Of a DNA stretch of 50,188 bases, positions 7,884 to 16,953 are shown piece by piece. The position numbers and the translations under genes were made by a program. The stretch comes from Bordetella parapertussis (GTDB lineage Bacteria > Pseudomonadota > Gammaproteobacteria > Burkholderiales > Burkholderiaceae_B). The stretch covers positions 1 through 50,188 of the forward strand of contig CAMDNZ010000021.1 of assembly GCA_945903445.1 (NCBI GenBank), read 5' to 3'. Within the stretch, counting starts at the first letter, position 1. Each line of letters starts with the position of its first letter. The notes beneath the pieces were generated by a model that saw only the letters and a list, made by a program, of their open reading frames with translations, was not told the DNA's origin and ran no database searches.

Positions 7884-8948
7884 ATGTTTTACCGCGAGAA
7901 CGGCCAGTTCAAGACCAGCTACCGGGCAGATCAGCAGATTTTCCCGATTCTGCAGGATCGTTGGTTCATGGTGGTGTTGCTGGTCGTAGCGTGCGTGGGC
8001 GTGCCGCTCATGGCGGGCGACTATTACCTGGGTGCCATTCTCATCCCGTTTTTGATCCTGTCTCTGGCGGCCGTCGGCTTGAATATCCTGGTGGGTTATT
8101 GCGGCCAGATATCGTTGGGAACAGGCGCTTTCATGGCAGTGGGTGCCTATGCCGCCTGGAACCTGGGCGTGCGACTGCCGGGCATGCCGCTGGTCTTGCA
8201 GATTCTATTAGGTGGCGCTTTCGCCACACTGGTCGGCGTGATCTTCGGTATCCCCAGCTTGCGTATCCGCGGCTTATACCTGGCAGTGGCGACCCTGGCC
8301 GCCCAGTTTTTCGTCGATTGGGCGTTCTTGCGGATTCCGTACTTCACCAACTATTCGCCGTCGGGCAACGTAGCGGTGCCTGCGCTGACGGCATTTGGCC
8401 TGCCAATTCAAACGCCGGTGCAGAAATACCTGTTCGTGCTGGCCTTTGTCATCGTCTTCACCCTGATGGCCAAGAACCTCGTGCGCGGGGCCTTGGGCCG
8501 CCAATGGATGGCCATGCGCGACATGGACGTGGCGGCCGCTGTGATCGGCATCCGTCCGGTATACGCCAAGCTCACGGCCTTCGCGGTGAGTTCGTTCATC
8601 GTGGGCGTGGCCGGTGCCTTGTGGGGCTTCATCCATCTGGGATCGTGGGAGCCGCTGGCATTCGATCTCAATCGTTCGTTTCAGTTGCTGTTCATGGTGA
8701 TCATCGGTGGACTCGGGTCCATCGTCGGTAGTTTTTTCGGTGCGGCGTTCATCGTGTTGGTGCCGGTGGCCTTGCACAGCATTCCGCGCATGTTGGGTAT
8801 GCCGATCGCCGTCGATACGGTCGTGCATATCGAGCACATGGTGTTCGGCGCGTTGATCGTGTTTTTCCTGATTGCCGAGCCGCATGGCCTGGCCCGGCTT
8901 TGGAGTATTGCCAAAGAGAAGTTGCGTATCTGGCCGTTCCCGCATTAA
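7884..8948 (+). CDS. livM: LIV-type ABC transporter permease (LivM-like)
   Basis: 354-aa inner-membrane permease, partner of LivH. Typical LivM features are LNILVGYCGQISLGTGAFMAVGAYA near residues 72-96 and the ATPase-docking loop RQWMAMRDMDVAAAVIGI near 208-225. It also has a soluble N-terminal stretch of about 25 residues and a GGLGSIVGSFFGAAF motif. It is followed after 18 bases by the binding-protein gene. Confidence 0.93.
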   Translation: MFYRENGQFKTSYRADQQIFPILQDRWFMVVLLVVACVGVPLMAGDYYLGAILIPFLILSLAAVGLNILVGYCGQISLGTGAFMAVGAYAAWNLGVRLPGMPLVLQILLGGAFATLVGVIFGIPSLRIRGLYLAVATLAAQFFVDWAFLRIPYFTNYSPSGNVAVPALTAFGLPIQTPVQKYLFVLAFVIVFTLMAKNLVRGALGRQWMAMRDMDVAAAVIGIRPVYAKLTAFAVSSFIVGVAGALWGFIHLGSWEPLAFDLNRSFQLLFMVIIGGLGSIVGSFFGAAFIVLVPVALHSIPRMLGMPIAVDTVVHIEHMVFGALIVFFLIAEPHGLARLWSIAKEKLRIWPFPH

Positions 8949-8966
8949 CACTTTGAGGATAGTGAA

Positions 8967-10289
8967 ATGACACGCGCAATCAAACGCTGGACAGCTGGAC
9001 TGACCGTGGCTGGGGCTTTTGCCGCCGCCGCGCCCATCGCGCAAGCGGCCGAGCAGTTCGTGCCTTTGCTGGTGTATCGAACCGGGTCTTTCGCGCCCTT
9101 GGGCATCCCCTGGGCCGATGGTAAGTTGGATTATTTGAAGTTGGTCAACGCGCGCGACGGCGGAGTGAACGGCGTGAATATTACCTACGAAGAATGCGAA
9201 ACCGCCTACGCCACCGACCGCGGGGTCGAGTGCTACGAGCGCATGAAGCGCCAGGGCGGCGGTGCGTCGGGCTTCGATACGCAAAGCACTGGCATCACCT
9301 TTGCGGTCAGCGACCGTGCGCCTGCGGACAAAGTGCCTGTGGAGACCGTCGGCTATGGCTTGTCGCAGTCGGTCGATGGCACGGTGTTCGAATGGAACTT
9401 CCCCCTGTTGGGCACCTACTGGACCGCGGCCGATACGATGATCCAGGACATCGCCAAGAAAGAAGGAGGAATCGATAAGCTGAAAGGCAAGAAGATCGCG
9501 CTGGTCTATCACGACTCGCCCTACGGCAAAGAGCCCATCGCCTTGCTGACCCGGCGGGCCGAGCAGAATGGCTTCCAGTTCATCCAGTATCCCGTCACGG
9601 CGCCCGGCGTCGAACAAAAATCCACGTGGTTGCAGATCCGCCAGCAGCGGCCCGATTACGTGCTGCTGTGGAGCGCCGGCATCATGACGCCGACGGCCAT
9701 TCGCGAAGCACAGGCGGTGGGTTACCCGCGCGAGAAGATGTACGCCATCTGGTGGGCGGGGTCGGAAGGCGATGTGCGCGATCTAGGGCAAGTGGCCAAA
9801 GGCTACAACACCGTCACCATCCACAACAGCGCAGCCACCGGACGTGTCTATCAAGACCTGAAGAAGCACGTCTACGATAAAGGGCAGGGGGCCGATGCAA
9901 GCGGCAAATCGACCCTTGGAACCATCGCCCATACCCGGGGGATGATGATCTCGATGCTTCAAGTCGAAGCCATACGCACTGCGCAGGAGAAATTCGGCAA
10001 GGGGCAGGCCATGACGCCCGAGCAGGTGCGCTGGGGTTTCGAGAACCTCGACCTGAGCGCCGAGCGCCTGAAAGAGCTGGGCTTCGACGAGATCATGCGT
10101 CCTGTGAAAACCAGCTGCGCCAATCACATGGGCGACGACTGGTCGCGTATCGCGCAGTGGGACGGTTCGGCTTTCAAGGTCGTCTCCGACTGGTATCAGG
10201 CCGATAAAGCCGTGCTTGATCCTCTGGTGAAAGAGACATCCGCGCGATTCGCGAAAGAGAAGAACATCACGCCCCGTAGCTGCAACTAG
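8967..10289 (+). CDS. Periplasmic substrate-binding protein of the LIV-type transporter
   Basis: 440-aa secreted protein: a signal peptide (residues 1-27, ending AQA) and then a Leu/Ile/Val-type periplasmic binding fold. Visible family features are the acid-rich GVNGVNITYEECETAYATDRGVECYERM section and the central KGKKIALVYHDSPYGKEP. It delivers the ligand to LivHM. It belongs to the subfamily found beside acyl-CoA ligases, so the ligand is more likely an aromatic or other organic acid than an amino acid (inference). A hairpin follows the gene (10307-10333). Confidence 0.9.
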   Translation: MTRAIKRWTAGLTVAGAFAAAAPIAQAAEQFVPLLVYRTGSFAPLGIPWADGKLDYLKLVNARDGGVNGVNITYEECETAYATDRGVECYERMKRQGGGASGFDTQSTGITFAVSDRAPADKVPVETVGYGLSQSVDGTVFEWNFPLLGTYWTAADTMIQDIAKKEGGIDKLKGKKIALVYHDSPYGKEPIALLTRRAEQNGFQFIQYPVTAPGVEQKSTWLQIRQQRPDYVLLWSAGIMTPTAIREAQAVGYPREKMYAIWWAGSEGDVRDLGQVAKGYNTVTIHNSAATGRVYQDLKKHVYDKGQGADASGKSTLGTIAHTRGMMISMLQVEAIRTAQEKFGKGQAMTPEQVRWGFENLDLSAERLKELGFDEIMRPVKTSCANHMGDDWSRIAQWDGSAFKVVSDWYQADKAVLDPLVKETSARFAKEKNITPRSCN

Positions 10290-10306
10290 TGCGCGATGGC
10301 CAGATC

Positions 10307-10333
10307 GTGCCTGAGCCTCACGTGCTCAGGCAC
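10307..10333 (+). other. Perfect hairpin between binding-protein gene and livF
   Basis: A ten-base perfect stem (GTGCCTGAGC at 10307-10316 with its complement at 10324-10333) and a seven-base loop, with no T-run after it. It is therefore probably not a full terminator. Its place after the binding-protein gene suggests a 3'-end stabiliser or partial terminator, which would raise binding-protein mRNA relative to livF, as seen in other ABC operons (inference). Confidence 0.55.
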
Positions 10334-10377
10334 GGCGCAGGTGCGCAACACATGCGTCATTGAACGAGGAGGGGTTC

Positions 10378-11241
10378 ATGAATCTGTCATCCACTGACGT
10401 GGCCGGCGTGACGCTCGACGACAGCCCGGCGCGCGAAGCGCCGACGCTGCTCGATGTCAACGGCATCGAGGTGATCTACAACCACGTCATTCTGGTGCTC
10501 AAGGGCGTGTCTTTAAAAGTTCCCGAGGGCAGTATCGTCGCCTTGCTGGGCGCCAATGGCGCGGGTAAGACAACCACGCTTCGGGCCATCTCCAACTTAC
10601 TGCGCGGCGAGCGCGGCGAAGTCACCAAGGGCCAGATTCATTTGCGCGACGAACGCATCGAACACATGACCCCATCCGATCTCGTCAGGCGGGGGGTGGT
10701 TCAGGTGATGGAGGGACGGCACTGCTTCGCGCATCTGACGGTAGAGGAAAACCTGCTGACAGGCGCTTATACGCGGCGCTTGAATCGCGCCGACACCGCC
10801 GTGGCGTTAGAGCGGGTGTATGCCTACTTTCCTCGATTGAAGCAGCGCCGGGGCAGCCAATCCGGCTATACCTCTGGCGGCGAACAACAGATGACCGCTA
10901 TCGGTCGGGCATTGATGGCCGATCCTCGCATGATCTTGCTGGACGAACCGTCGATGGGACTGGCCCCGCGCATCGTCGAGGAAATCTTCGAGATCGTGCG
11001 GGACTTGAATCAGCGCGAGGGCGTGAGTTTTCTGTTGGCCGAGCAAAACACCCATGTGGCGTTGCGCTACGCCGACTACGGTTACATTCTGGAGAACGGT
11101 CGGGTCATGATGGACGGCACGGCCGATGCCTTGGCACGCAACGAGGACGTCAAAGAGTTTTATCTCGGCATATCCAGCGGCGCGCGTCGCAGCTTTCGCG
11201 ACACCAAGTTCTATCGTCGCCGCAAACGGTGGTTGGCATGA
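10378..11241 (+). CDS. livF: LIV-type ABC transporter ATPase (LivF-like)
   Basis: 287-aa second ATPase of the importer. Walker A GANGAGKTT lies near residues 57-65, the signature TSGGEQQM near 164-171, and Walker B MILLDEPSMGL near 184-194. It carries about 30 extra N-terminal residues and a basic C-terminal tail (KFYRRRKRWLA) compared with short LivF proteins. The start at 10378 is chosen for the strong GAGGAGG upstream. Its stop overlaps the ATG of the next gene (ATGA), indicating coupling. Confidence 0.92.
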   Translation: MNLSSTDVAGVTLDDSPAREAPTLLDVNGIEVIYNHVILVLKGVSLKVPEGSIVALLGANGAGKTTTLRAISNLLRGERGEVTKGQIHLRDERIEHMTPSDLVRRGVVQVMEGRHCFAHLTVEENLLTGAYTRRLNRADTAVALERVYAYFPRLKQRRGSQSGYTSGGEQQMTAIGRALMADPRMILLDEPSMGLAPRIVEEIFEIVRDLNQREGVSFLLAEQNTHVALRYADYGYILENGRVMMDGTADALARNEDVKEFYLGISSGARRSFRDTKFYRRRKRWLA

Positions 11242-12626
11242 CACGAGAAAACGGCAAGTTGCACGGCCGCGCCCAAGGTCCGTTCTACGACGAACGCGAG
11301 ACGCAGGCGCCCGAGGCGCGCGAGCGCGCACTGATGACAGCCCTGCCTCTGGCCTTGGCGCGCGCTCGAACGCGGGCACCGGCCTTGAGGCAGCAGTTGC
11401 AGACGCACGATCCGGCTTCGATCGATTCGCGTGCCGCGTTGGCGACGCTTCCCGTCGTCAGAAAGCATGAACTGCTGGCGCAGCAGCAGGCTGCACGTAG
11501 TGGGCGTTCGATATCGCCCGTGCGAGCCGAAGGCCACGAGCGGCCCGATGCGCGAAGTAGGCGCGATGCCGTCTCGCCCGAGGCGCCGTCGCCACCCGCG
11601 CTCATGGACGCGTTTGGCGGATTCTCGGCCATAGGCTGGGGGGAGGCTGCGCGGGTGTTCGCTTCACCGGGCCCCATCTATGAACCGGAAAGTCGGCGTC
11701 CGGATTACTGGCGATTTGCGCGGGCGATGTTCGCAGCGGGATTTCGTCCTGGACAGTTGGTCTACAACTGCTTCTCCTATCATTTCTCGCCTGCTGGCTC
11801 GATGATGGAAACCGCGGCTCACGCACTAGGCTGCACGGTGTTTCCCGGGGGGACGGGCCAGACCGAGCAGCAGGTCCAGGCGATGCTCGACCTGGTCCCT
11901 GCCGGATATGTGGGCACGCCCAGCTTTCTCAAAATTCTGGTGGACCGTGCCGACACGATGGGGGTTTCCTTGTCGCTGGGGCATGCCCTGGTCTCGGGCG
12001 AGGCGTTCCCCGCCGCGCTGCGCGATGCACTGATCGACAAAGGGATCGCCGGCTACCAAGCCTATGGCAGCGCCGACCTGGGCTTGATCGCATTCGAGAC
12101 GCCGGCGCGCGAGGGGCTCGTTTTGGGCGAAGACATCATTGTCGAAATCGTTCGGCCAGGCACGGGCGATCCCGTGCCCGAAGGCGAAGTAGGCGAGGTG
12201 GTCGTCACGACGCTCAACCCGGATTATCCTTTGCTGCGTTTCGGAACGGGCGATCTGTCCGCCGTCCTGCCCGGCATCTCGCCGTGCGGACGGACGAACA
12301 CGCGAATCCGGGGGTGGATGGGCCGGGCGGATCAGACCGCAAAAGTGCGAGGCTTGTTCGTACACCCGTCGCAAGTGGCCGACATCGCCCGTCGGCACCC
12401 TGAGGTGCTGCGATCACGTGTGGTGATCAGCAGCGAGGCGGGTGCCGATCGTATGGTATTGAAGGTAGAAGTTCGGGTTCAAGGCGAGGCCGCGGCACGG
12501 TTGAGTGAACAAATCTCACAATCGGTCCGGGAAGTGACCAAACTGCGAGGCGAGGTGGTCTGCGTCGCTCCGGGCACGCTGCCATCGGATGGCAAGGTGA
12601 TCGAGGATGCCCGGCCCATTTCTTAA
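11238..12626 (+). CDS. PaaK-like adenylation protein (phenylacetate-CoA ligase family)
   Basis: 462-aa protein of the phenylacetate-CoA ligase branch of adenylating enzymes. The central AYGSADLGLIAFE, the GEVGEVVVTTLNPDYPLLRFGTGD region and the C-terminal GRADQTAKVRGLFVHPSQV match PaaK-type domains. The usual N-terminal P-loop (SSGTTGKP) is not seen; the corresponding stretch reads ASPGPIYEPES. ATP binding may therefore be altered, or this subfamily works differently. It is the last gene of the transporter operon, overlapping livF by four bases. With the synthetase at 4155 the operon has two adenylation proteins. Substrate unknown. Confidence 0.75.
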   Translation: MTRENGKLHGRAQGPFYDERETQAPEARERALMTALPLALARARTRAPALRQQLQTHDPASIDSRAALATLPVVRKHELLAQQQAARSGRSISPVRAEGHERPDARSRRDAVSPEAPSPPALMDAFGGFSAIGWGEAARVFASPGPIYEPESRRPDYWRFARAMFAAGFRPGQLVYNCFSYHFSPAGSMMETAAHALGCTVFPGGTGQTEQQVQAMLDLVPAGYVGTPSFLKILVDRADTMGVSLSLGHALVSGEAFPAALRDALIDKGIAGYQAYGSADLGLIAFETPAREGLVLGEDIIVEIVRPGTGDPVPEGEVGEVVVTTLNPDYPLLRFGTGDLSAVLPGISPCGRTNTRIRGWMGRADQTAKVRGLFVHPSQVADIARRHPEVLRSRVVISSEAGADRMVLKVEVRVQGEAAARLSEQISQSVREVTKLRGEVVCVAPGTLPSDGKVIEDARPIS

Positions 12627-12787
12627 GGCCGGTCGAGATTCGGCATATGCTGCGTTGGAAGCTTGTTGACAGCTGATGGGGGGTAATATTCCCGGAGGAA
12701 ATATCGAAATCCGTTCGGGCTATTTGGCGAGCGGTTCGCCCCGCATTAAGCTCTGCGCTCGTATACGCCCTTTGTCCGGAGATTGCC

Positions 12788-13804
12788 ATGCACGCGAAGA
12801 CCTGGTTAGCCGCTTTGACCTTGAGTGCCCTAGCGGGCGGAGTGGCCCAGGCGGCAACGCTTGAAAAGGTCAAAAAGCGTGGCCAGGTAATTTGCGGTGC
12901 CACCACGGGTTTTGCCGGATTCTCTGCGCCCGACGCCAAAGGAAAATGGAGCGGGCTGGATGTAGATATATGCCGGGCCGTGGCCGCAGCGATCTTTGGC
13001 GACGCCACCAAGTTCAAGATCGTGCCACTGAATGCGCAACAGCGGTTCACCGCCCTGCAGTCGGGCGAGGTCGATCTATTGGCGCGTAATACCACGGTCA
13101 CTCAGGCGCGCGATGCCGGACTGGGCATCAGCCACGCCGGCATCAATTTCTACGATGGCCAGGGTTTTCTGGTTCGCAAGGATCTGGGTGTGAAAAGCGC
13201 GAAAGAATTGGCGGACGCTTCCATCTGCCTGCAAACCGGCACATCGAACGAGAACACATTAGCCGATTGGTCGCGTGCCAATAATGTCACCTACAAGCCG
13301 GTGGTGTTCGATTCGTTCGACGAGGTGGTCAGCGCCTTCGCCAATGGTCGTTGCGATGTGTTCAGTACGGATGCATCGGGCTTGGCGTCGATTCGGACCT
13401 CGAGAATGTCGAATCCCGACGATTATGTCGTGCTGCCTGAAGTCATTTCCAAAGAACCCCTGGGGCCTTTCGTTCGTCAGGGCGACGATCGGTGGTTGGA
13501 CATCGTCTTCTGGTCCTTGACGGCCATGGTCGCAGCGGAAGAGTACGGCATCACTTCGCAGAACGTGGACGATCAACTCAAGAGCACTAATCCCGAGGTG
13601 CAACGCATCCTGGGCGTCATCCCGGGCGCGGGAAAGAATTTGGGTCTGGATGAAAAATGGGCCTACAGCATCGTCAAGCACGTCGGCAACTACGGCGAGA
13701 GCTTCGAGCGTAACGTCGGTCAAGGCAGCCCGCTGAAGATTCAACGCGGTTTGAATGCGCAGTGGAAGAATGGCGGTCTGATGTACGCTTTGCCGATCCG
13801 GTGA
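12788..13804 (+). CDS. Amino-acid ABC transporter binding protein, AapJ/BztA type (orphan)
   Basis: 338-aa periplasmic protein with a signal peptide (residues 1-22, ending AQA) and an extracellular solute-binding family 3 fold. GVICG-like VKKRGQVICGATTGFAGF and GLDVDICRAVAAAIFG near the N-terminus and the LLARNTTVTQARD motif are typical of the general L-amino-acid binding proteins AapJ/BztA. No permease or ATPase genes follow, so it must use a transporter encoded elsewhere. It has its own 161-base upstream region with GGAG before the ATG. Confidence 0.88.
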   Translation: MHAKTWLAALTLSALAGGVAQAATLEKVKKRGQVICGATTGFAGFSAPDAKGKWSGLDVDICRAVAAAIFGDATKFKIVPLNAQQRFTALQSGEVDLLARNTTVTQARDAGLGISHAGINFYDGQGFLVRKDLGVKSAKELADASICLQTGTSNENTLADWSRANNVTYKPVVFDSFDEVVSAFANGRCDVFSTDASGLASIRTSRMSNPDDYVVLPEVISKEPLGPFVRQGDDRWLDIVFWSLTAMVAAEEYGITSQNVDDQLKSTNPEVQRILGVIPGAGKNLGLDEKWAYSIVKHVGNYGESFERNVGQGSPLKIQRGLNAQWKNGGLMYALPIR

Positions 13805-13834
13805 TCGGGCTGCGCGCCTTACTGAGGTGGGGCG

Positions 13835-14311
13835 CTACTTACGGCTGCGATAGACCAGAGATATCTTGGCGAATGCAATATGTAGCGCTTGGGTGCTGCC
13901 CTGAAACACCAGCGGCCGACCTCGCCGGGTAAAGACCACCAGCCGCTTCGATAACAACAGCGGCACGAATTTGGCGAACTGAATGTCGTCCCAAGCGACC
14001 TCTCGTTTAGCGATCCAGGTCTGACGCAAACCGCGCTCGTCGATGGTCGTCACCGAACGCTGCATATAGAACGCCACCACCGCCAAACCCACGAAACAGA
14101 ACAGCACGATCAAACCCATCGTCGATTGGGTGACATAGCCGGGTTGAACCGCCAACACTCGTGCGATTTGAATGGCCAAAACCGCGACGATCGACCACGC
14201 CATGGCTTTGACCCAGCCGGGCCAGGCTGGGCCGCTGATGGGAAGCGGCGCCAGATCGTCGAGAAAGCGCGCGTGTTCTTCGGGTGAGGGAGCAGCGAAT
14301 GGCAGAATCAT
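13835..14311 (-). CDS. Small membrane protein with PH-like domain, function unknown
   Basis: 158-aa protein with two membrane segments (about residues 35-60 and 67-90), followed by a cytoplasmic beta-rich domain (SVTTIDERGLRQTWIAKREVAWDDIQFAKF). This resembles the bacterial PH-like domains of YdbT/YcxB-type proteins. The start at 14311 (MILPFAAPSPEEHARFLDDL) is the likely one; a longer version would begin within a repeat-containing spacer. No clear operon partner: HMG-CoA lyase is 117 bases upstream in the same direction. Function not assigned. Confidence 0.65.
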   Translation of the reverse strand: MILPFAAPSPEEHARFLDDLAPLPISGPAWPGWVKAMAWSIVAVLAIQIARVLAVQPGYVTQSTMGLIVLFCFVGLAVVAFYMQRSVTTIDERGLRQTWIAKREVAWDDIQFAKFVPLLLSKRLVVFTRRGRPLVFQGSTQALHIAFAKISLVYRSRK

Positions 14312-14345
14312 GATGGTGTCGATCGGCGGTGTCGATGGATGACTT

Positions 14346-14407
14346 TTTGATGAGCGGCTTCGATTTGGCACTTCGAGGGCTGGCTTTGATGAGCGGCTTC
14401 GAGGGCT
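14346..14407. repeat. Short direct repeats in intergenic spacer
   Basis: An 18-base sequence, TTTGATGAGCGGCTTCGA, occurs at 14346-14363 and again at 14385-14402. An 11-base CTTCGAGGGCT occurs at 14371-14381 and 14397-14407. Together they look like an imperfect 39-base tandem duplication between the HMG-CoA lyase and the small membrane protein gene. No function is apparent. Confidence 0.6.
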
Positions 14408-14428
14408 AGTGTAGATGAGTGGCTGCGC

Positions 14429-15334
14429 TCAGTGACTGCGATTCGCTGCCACCGCACGGCCGACTCGACTCGGTGATTTCGCCAGGATATCGGCCATCCA
14501 CAATCCCGTGTCGATCACTGCGTCGAAATCGATACCGGTGTCGATGTCCAAGCCACGCAACATATACAGCACGTCTTCGGTGGCGACATTGCCTGTCGCC
14601 CCGCGCGCGTAGGGGCAACCGCCCAGCCCGGCGACCGAGCTGTGGACGATACGAATTCCGCATTGCAACGCCGCGAAAATGTTGGCCAGCGCTTGACCGT
14701 AGGTGTCGTGAAAGTGCGCAGCCACGCAAGCAGGATCGACATGTCGCGTCACCGCCGCCATGACGGTTTGCACTCGCAAGGGCGTGCCCGTGCCTATCGT
14801 GTCTGCGACGTCGATCTCATGACAGCCTAGAGCCTGGAATTTTCGTGCGACCGCCGCCACGGCCGAAGGCGCGATGTCGCCTTCGTATGGGCAACCCAAA
14901 GAACAGCTGATGCTGCCTCGCAGCCGCAGCCCGGCGGCCAAAGCGGCTTCGGCCACCGGACCGAACCGGGCGATGGATTCGTCGATGGAGCAATTGATGT
15001 TGCGTTGTGAGAACGACTCGCTGGCCGCCCCGAAGATCACCACCTCTTGCACGTTTGCGGCGAGTGCCGCATCGAATCCCTTCATGTTGGGTGTCAGGGC
15101 AGAGTAGACGACGTTCGGGGCACGACGAATGCCGGCCATGACGGCAGCGCCATCGGCCATTTGCGGTATCCATTTGGGTGAGATGAACGAAGCCGCTTCG
15201 ATGTTCGAAAATCCCGCAGCGCTTAGGCGATCCACAAGTTCGATCTTGACGTCCGTAGAAATCGGGGTGGCTTCGTTTTGCAAACCGTCGCGTGGCGATA
15301 CTTCAACGAGTTTGACCTGATTGGGCAGCTGCAT
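14429..15334 (-). CDS. Hydroxymethylglutaryl-CoA lyase
   Basis: 301-aa TIM-barrel enzyme that splits HMG-CoA into acetoacetate and acetyl-CoA, the last step of leucine (and some isoprenoid acid) breakdown. SPRDGLQNE near residue 13 carries the metal and catalytic residues. VAAHFHDTYGQALAN supplies metal-binding His residues. GLGGCPYARGATGN near 262-275 is the family's active-site signature with the catalytic Cys. The start at 15334 gives the normal N-terminus MQLPNQVKLVEVSPRDG. It is monocistronic as far as visible. Its upstream end lies close to the end of the dprA gene, which is in the same direction. Confidence 0.93.
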   Translation of the reverse strand: MQLPNQVKLVEVSPRDGLQNEATPISTDVKIELVDRLSAAGFSNIEAASFISPKWIPQMADGAAVMAGIRRAPNVVYSALTPNMKGFDAALAANVQEVVIFGAASESFSQRNINCSIDESIARFGPVAEAALAAGLRLRGSISCSLGCPYEGDIAPSAVAAVARKFQALGCHEIDVADTIGTGTPLRVQTVMAAVTRHVDPACVAAHFHDTYGQALANIFAALQCGIRIVHSSVAGLGGCPYARGATGNVATEDVLYMLRGLDIDTGIDFDAVIDTGLWMADILAKSPSRVGRAVAANRSH

Positions 15335-15479
15335 TGTCTCGTCCCCTATCGTCGTTTTGTAGGAATGGGAACGATGATAGCGCCCCTTTGCAAAACACGA
15401 AAACGACTCGATCGCGCAGAAGGCCGGGCTCGATGCCTGGGCACCTGCAGCATTCGTGACGAACCTTGTGCGCCGAGTG

Positions 15480-16679
15480 TCAGTCGGTACTCGATCTCGG
15501 CGCTGACGACGATCGAACATAGCGACCGTCGGACGTGCGCAGCACCTTATCGTTCATCTCCAGCAGGGTAAGTTGATAGGCGACGTCGGCAATCGACATG
15601 CCGGTATGCATGACGATGGCGTCCATGTCGACTGCCGTGTAGCCCGTCGCGTCCCAAACCGCTTGCATCGTGGGATCTGCGGCGATTGCGTGGTGGCTCG
15701 AATGGGATGCACCAACGGTCGCGACGGTGACGCCAGTGCAGATTGACGAGACCGATGCCGGCCGCCCGCATAAATCCGGATACTCGTCGGTAATGTCGCT
15801 TAACTGCGATACGAGGATGGCCCCATCGCGGATCAATCCATTGCACCCCTGTGCCACGGGCGAATGGATCGATCCCGGCATGGCGAACACATCGCGCCCG
15901 GCGTCGGCGGCCAAGCGTGCCGTGATGAGCGAGCCGCTTTGAACCGATGCCTCGACGATCAGCACCCCGCGCGCCAGTCCGGCGACAATTCGGTTGCGCC
16001 GAGGAAAATGGTTGCGGCGCACGCCCGCGTTTAACGGCAACTCGGACACCAAAGCGCCGTGTTCCCGAATCCGGCGTGCCAGATCGGCGTGGCGGGATGG
16101 ATAGCAGTGCATCAAGCCCGTACCCATGACCGCAATCGTCTGGCCGCCCAAGGTGCCAGCCGATAGCGCGCCTTCATGCGCCGCTGCATCGATACCCACC
16201 ACCAGGCCACTGATGACCACCCATCCAAGTTGGGCCAATCGTTGTGCGTAGTCGTGAGCGTCGCGTGCGCCCAGTACGGTCGGGCGACGCGTTCCGACAA
16301 TGGCCAGCCCCGGCCGATTCAGCACATCTGGCTGTCCGGCAACGTAAAGCGCGAAAGGCGCGCCGGCCTGCGCCCGCAATGCGCCGGGGTAACGACGATC
16401 GGCTAAGGTAATCAAATGGCGGTCCGCTTGCGCCAACCACGCCAGTGCCTGGTCGATCTGTCGCAAGATGTCTGGTGTGGGCGGCGCCACCAGCGTATCG
16501 GCCAGAGGCGCTCGCACGCGCGCCCGAATACGCTCGGGCGTAGCGCAGAACACGGCAGGTGCATGGCCGAAATCGTCGAGCAGGGCGTGAGCCTGGCTCG
16601 TAGGGCCTAGGGTGAGTATCAGGCGCAGCCACGCGGCGGTGGCGCAAAGCGTATCGGGCAGGGGCATGGGTTCAAGCAT
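15480..16679 (-). CDS. dprA: DNA-processing protein DprA
   Basis: 399-aa cytosolic protein that binds incoming single-stranded DNA and loads RecA during natural transformation. The Rossmann-fold core holds VGTRRPTVLGARDAHDYA near residue 125, VISGLVVGIDAAAHEGAL near 150, and FPRRNRIVAGLARGVLIVEA near 225-245. A C-terminal winged-helix-like domain (about 330-390, MHTGMSIADVAYQLTLLEMNDKV) is present. The length is normal. It is divergent from def, 274 bases away. The ComF homologue at 35182 is a second competence-type gene in the window. Confidence 0.93.
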   Translation of the reverse strand: MLEPMPLPDTLCATAAWLRLILTLGPTSQAHALLDDFGHAPAVFCATPERIRARVRAPLADTLVAPPTPDILRQIDQALAWLAQADRHLITLADRRYPGALRAQAGAPFALYVAGQPDVLNRPGLAIVGTRRPTVLGARDAHDYAQRLAQLGWVVISGLVVGIDAAAHEGALSAGTLGGQTIAVMGTGLMHCYPSRHADLARRIREHGALVSELPLNAGVRRNHFPRRNRIVAGLARGVLIVEASVQSGSLITARLAADAGRDVFAMPGSIHSPVAQGCNGLIRDGAILVSQLSDITDEYPDLCGRPASVSSICTGVTVATVGASHSSHHAIAADPTMQAVWDATGYTAVDMDAIVMHTGMSIADVAYQLTLLEMNDKVLRTSDGRYVRSSSAPRSSTD

Positions 16680-16953
16680 GCGCGAGAACCGTCTGTGTTC
16701 GTCGATGCCTGTGACGCACTTAACGCTGACGGTTTACCCGTTCGTGGTCGAACTCGCACTTATCGGTCGGCATTCATCGATCGGCATTCGCCAGCCGGTA
16801 TCCACCGACCCACATTCGTCAAGTATTACGTATTCCATTATCATGAGTGCTTGCCGCGAGTCGATGGCGCGCTACATAAGCGCCCCCAACTCCTTGCCTT
16901 CCGGTACGACGCTGTGTCTGACACCGGCGCGACCTCTCCTCAGATTTTTCGTC

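Noticed and set aside
12665..12688. TTGACA and TAATAT as a promoter for the AapJ-like gene
   Set aside because: Both hexamers are good but the spacer is only 12 bases, too short for sigma-70.
16612..16953. Long N-terminal extension of peptide deformylase
   Set aside because: The 114 extra residues overlap the dprA start region and show no domain; the family start is at 16954.
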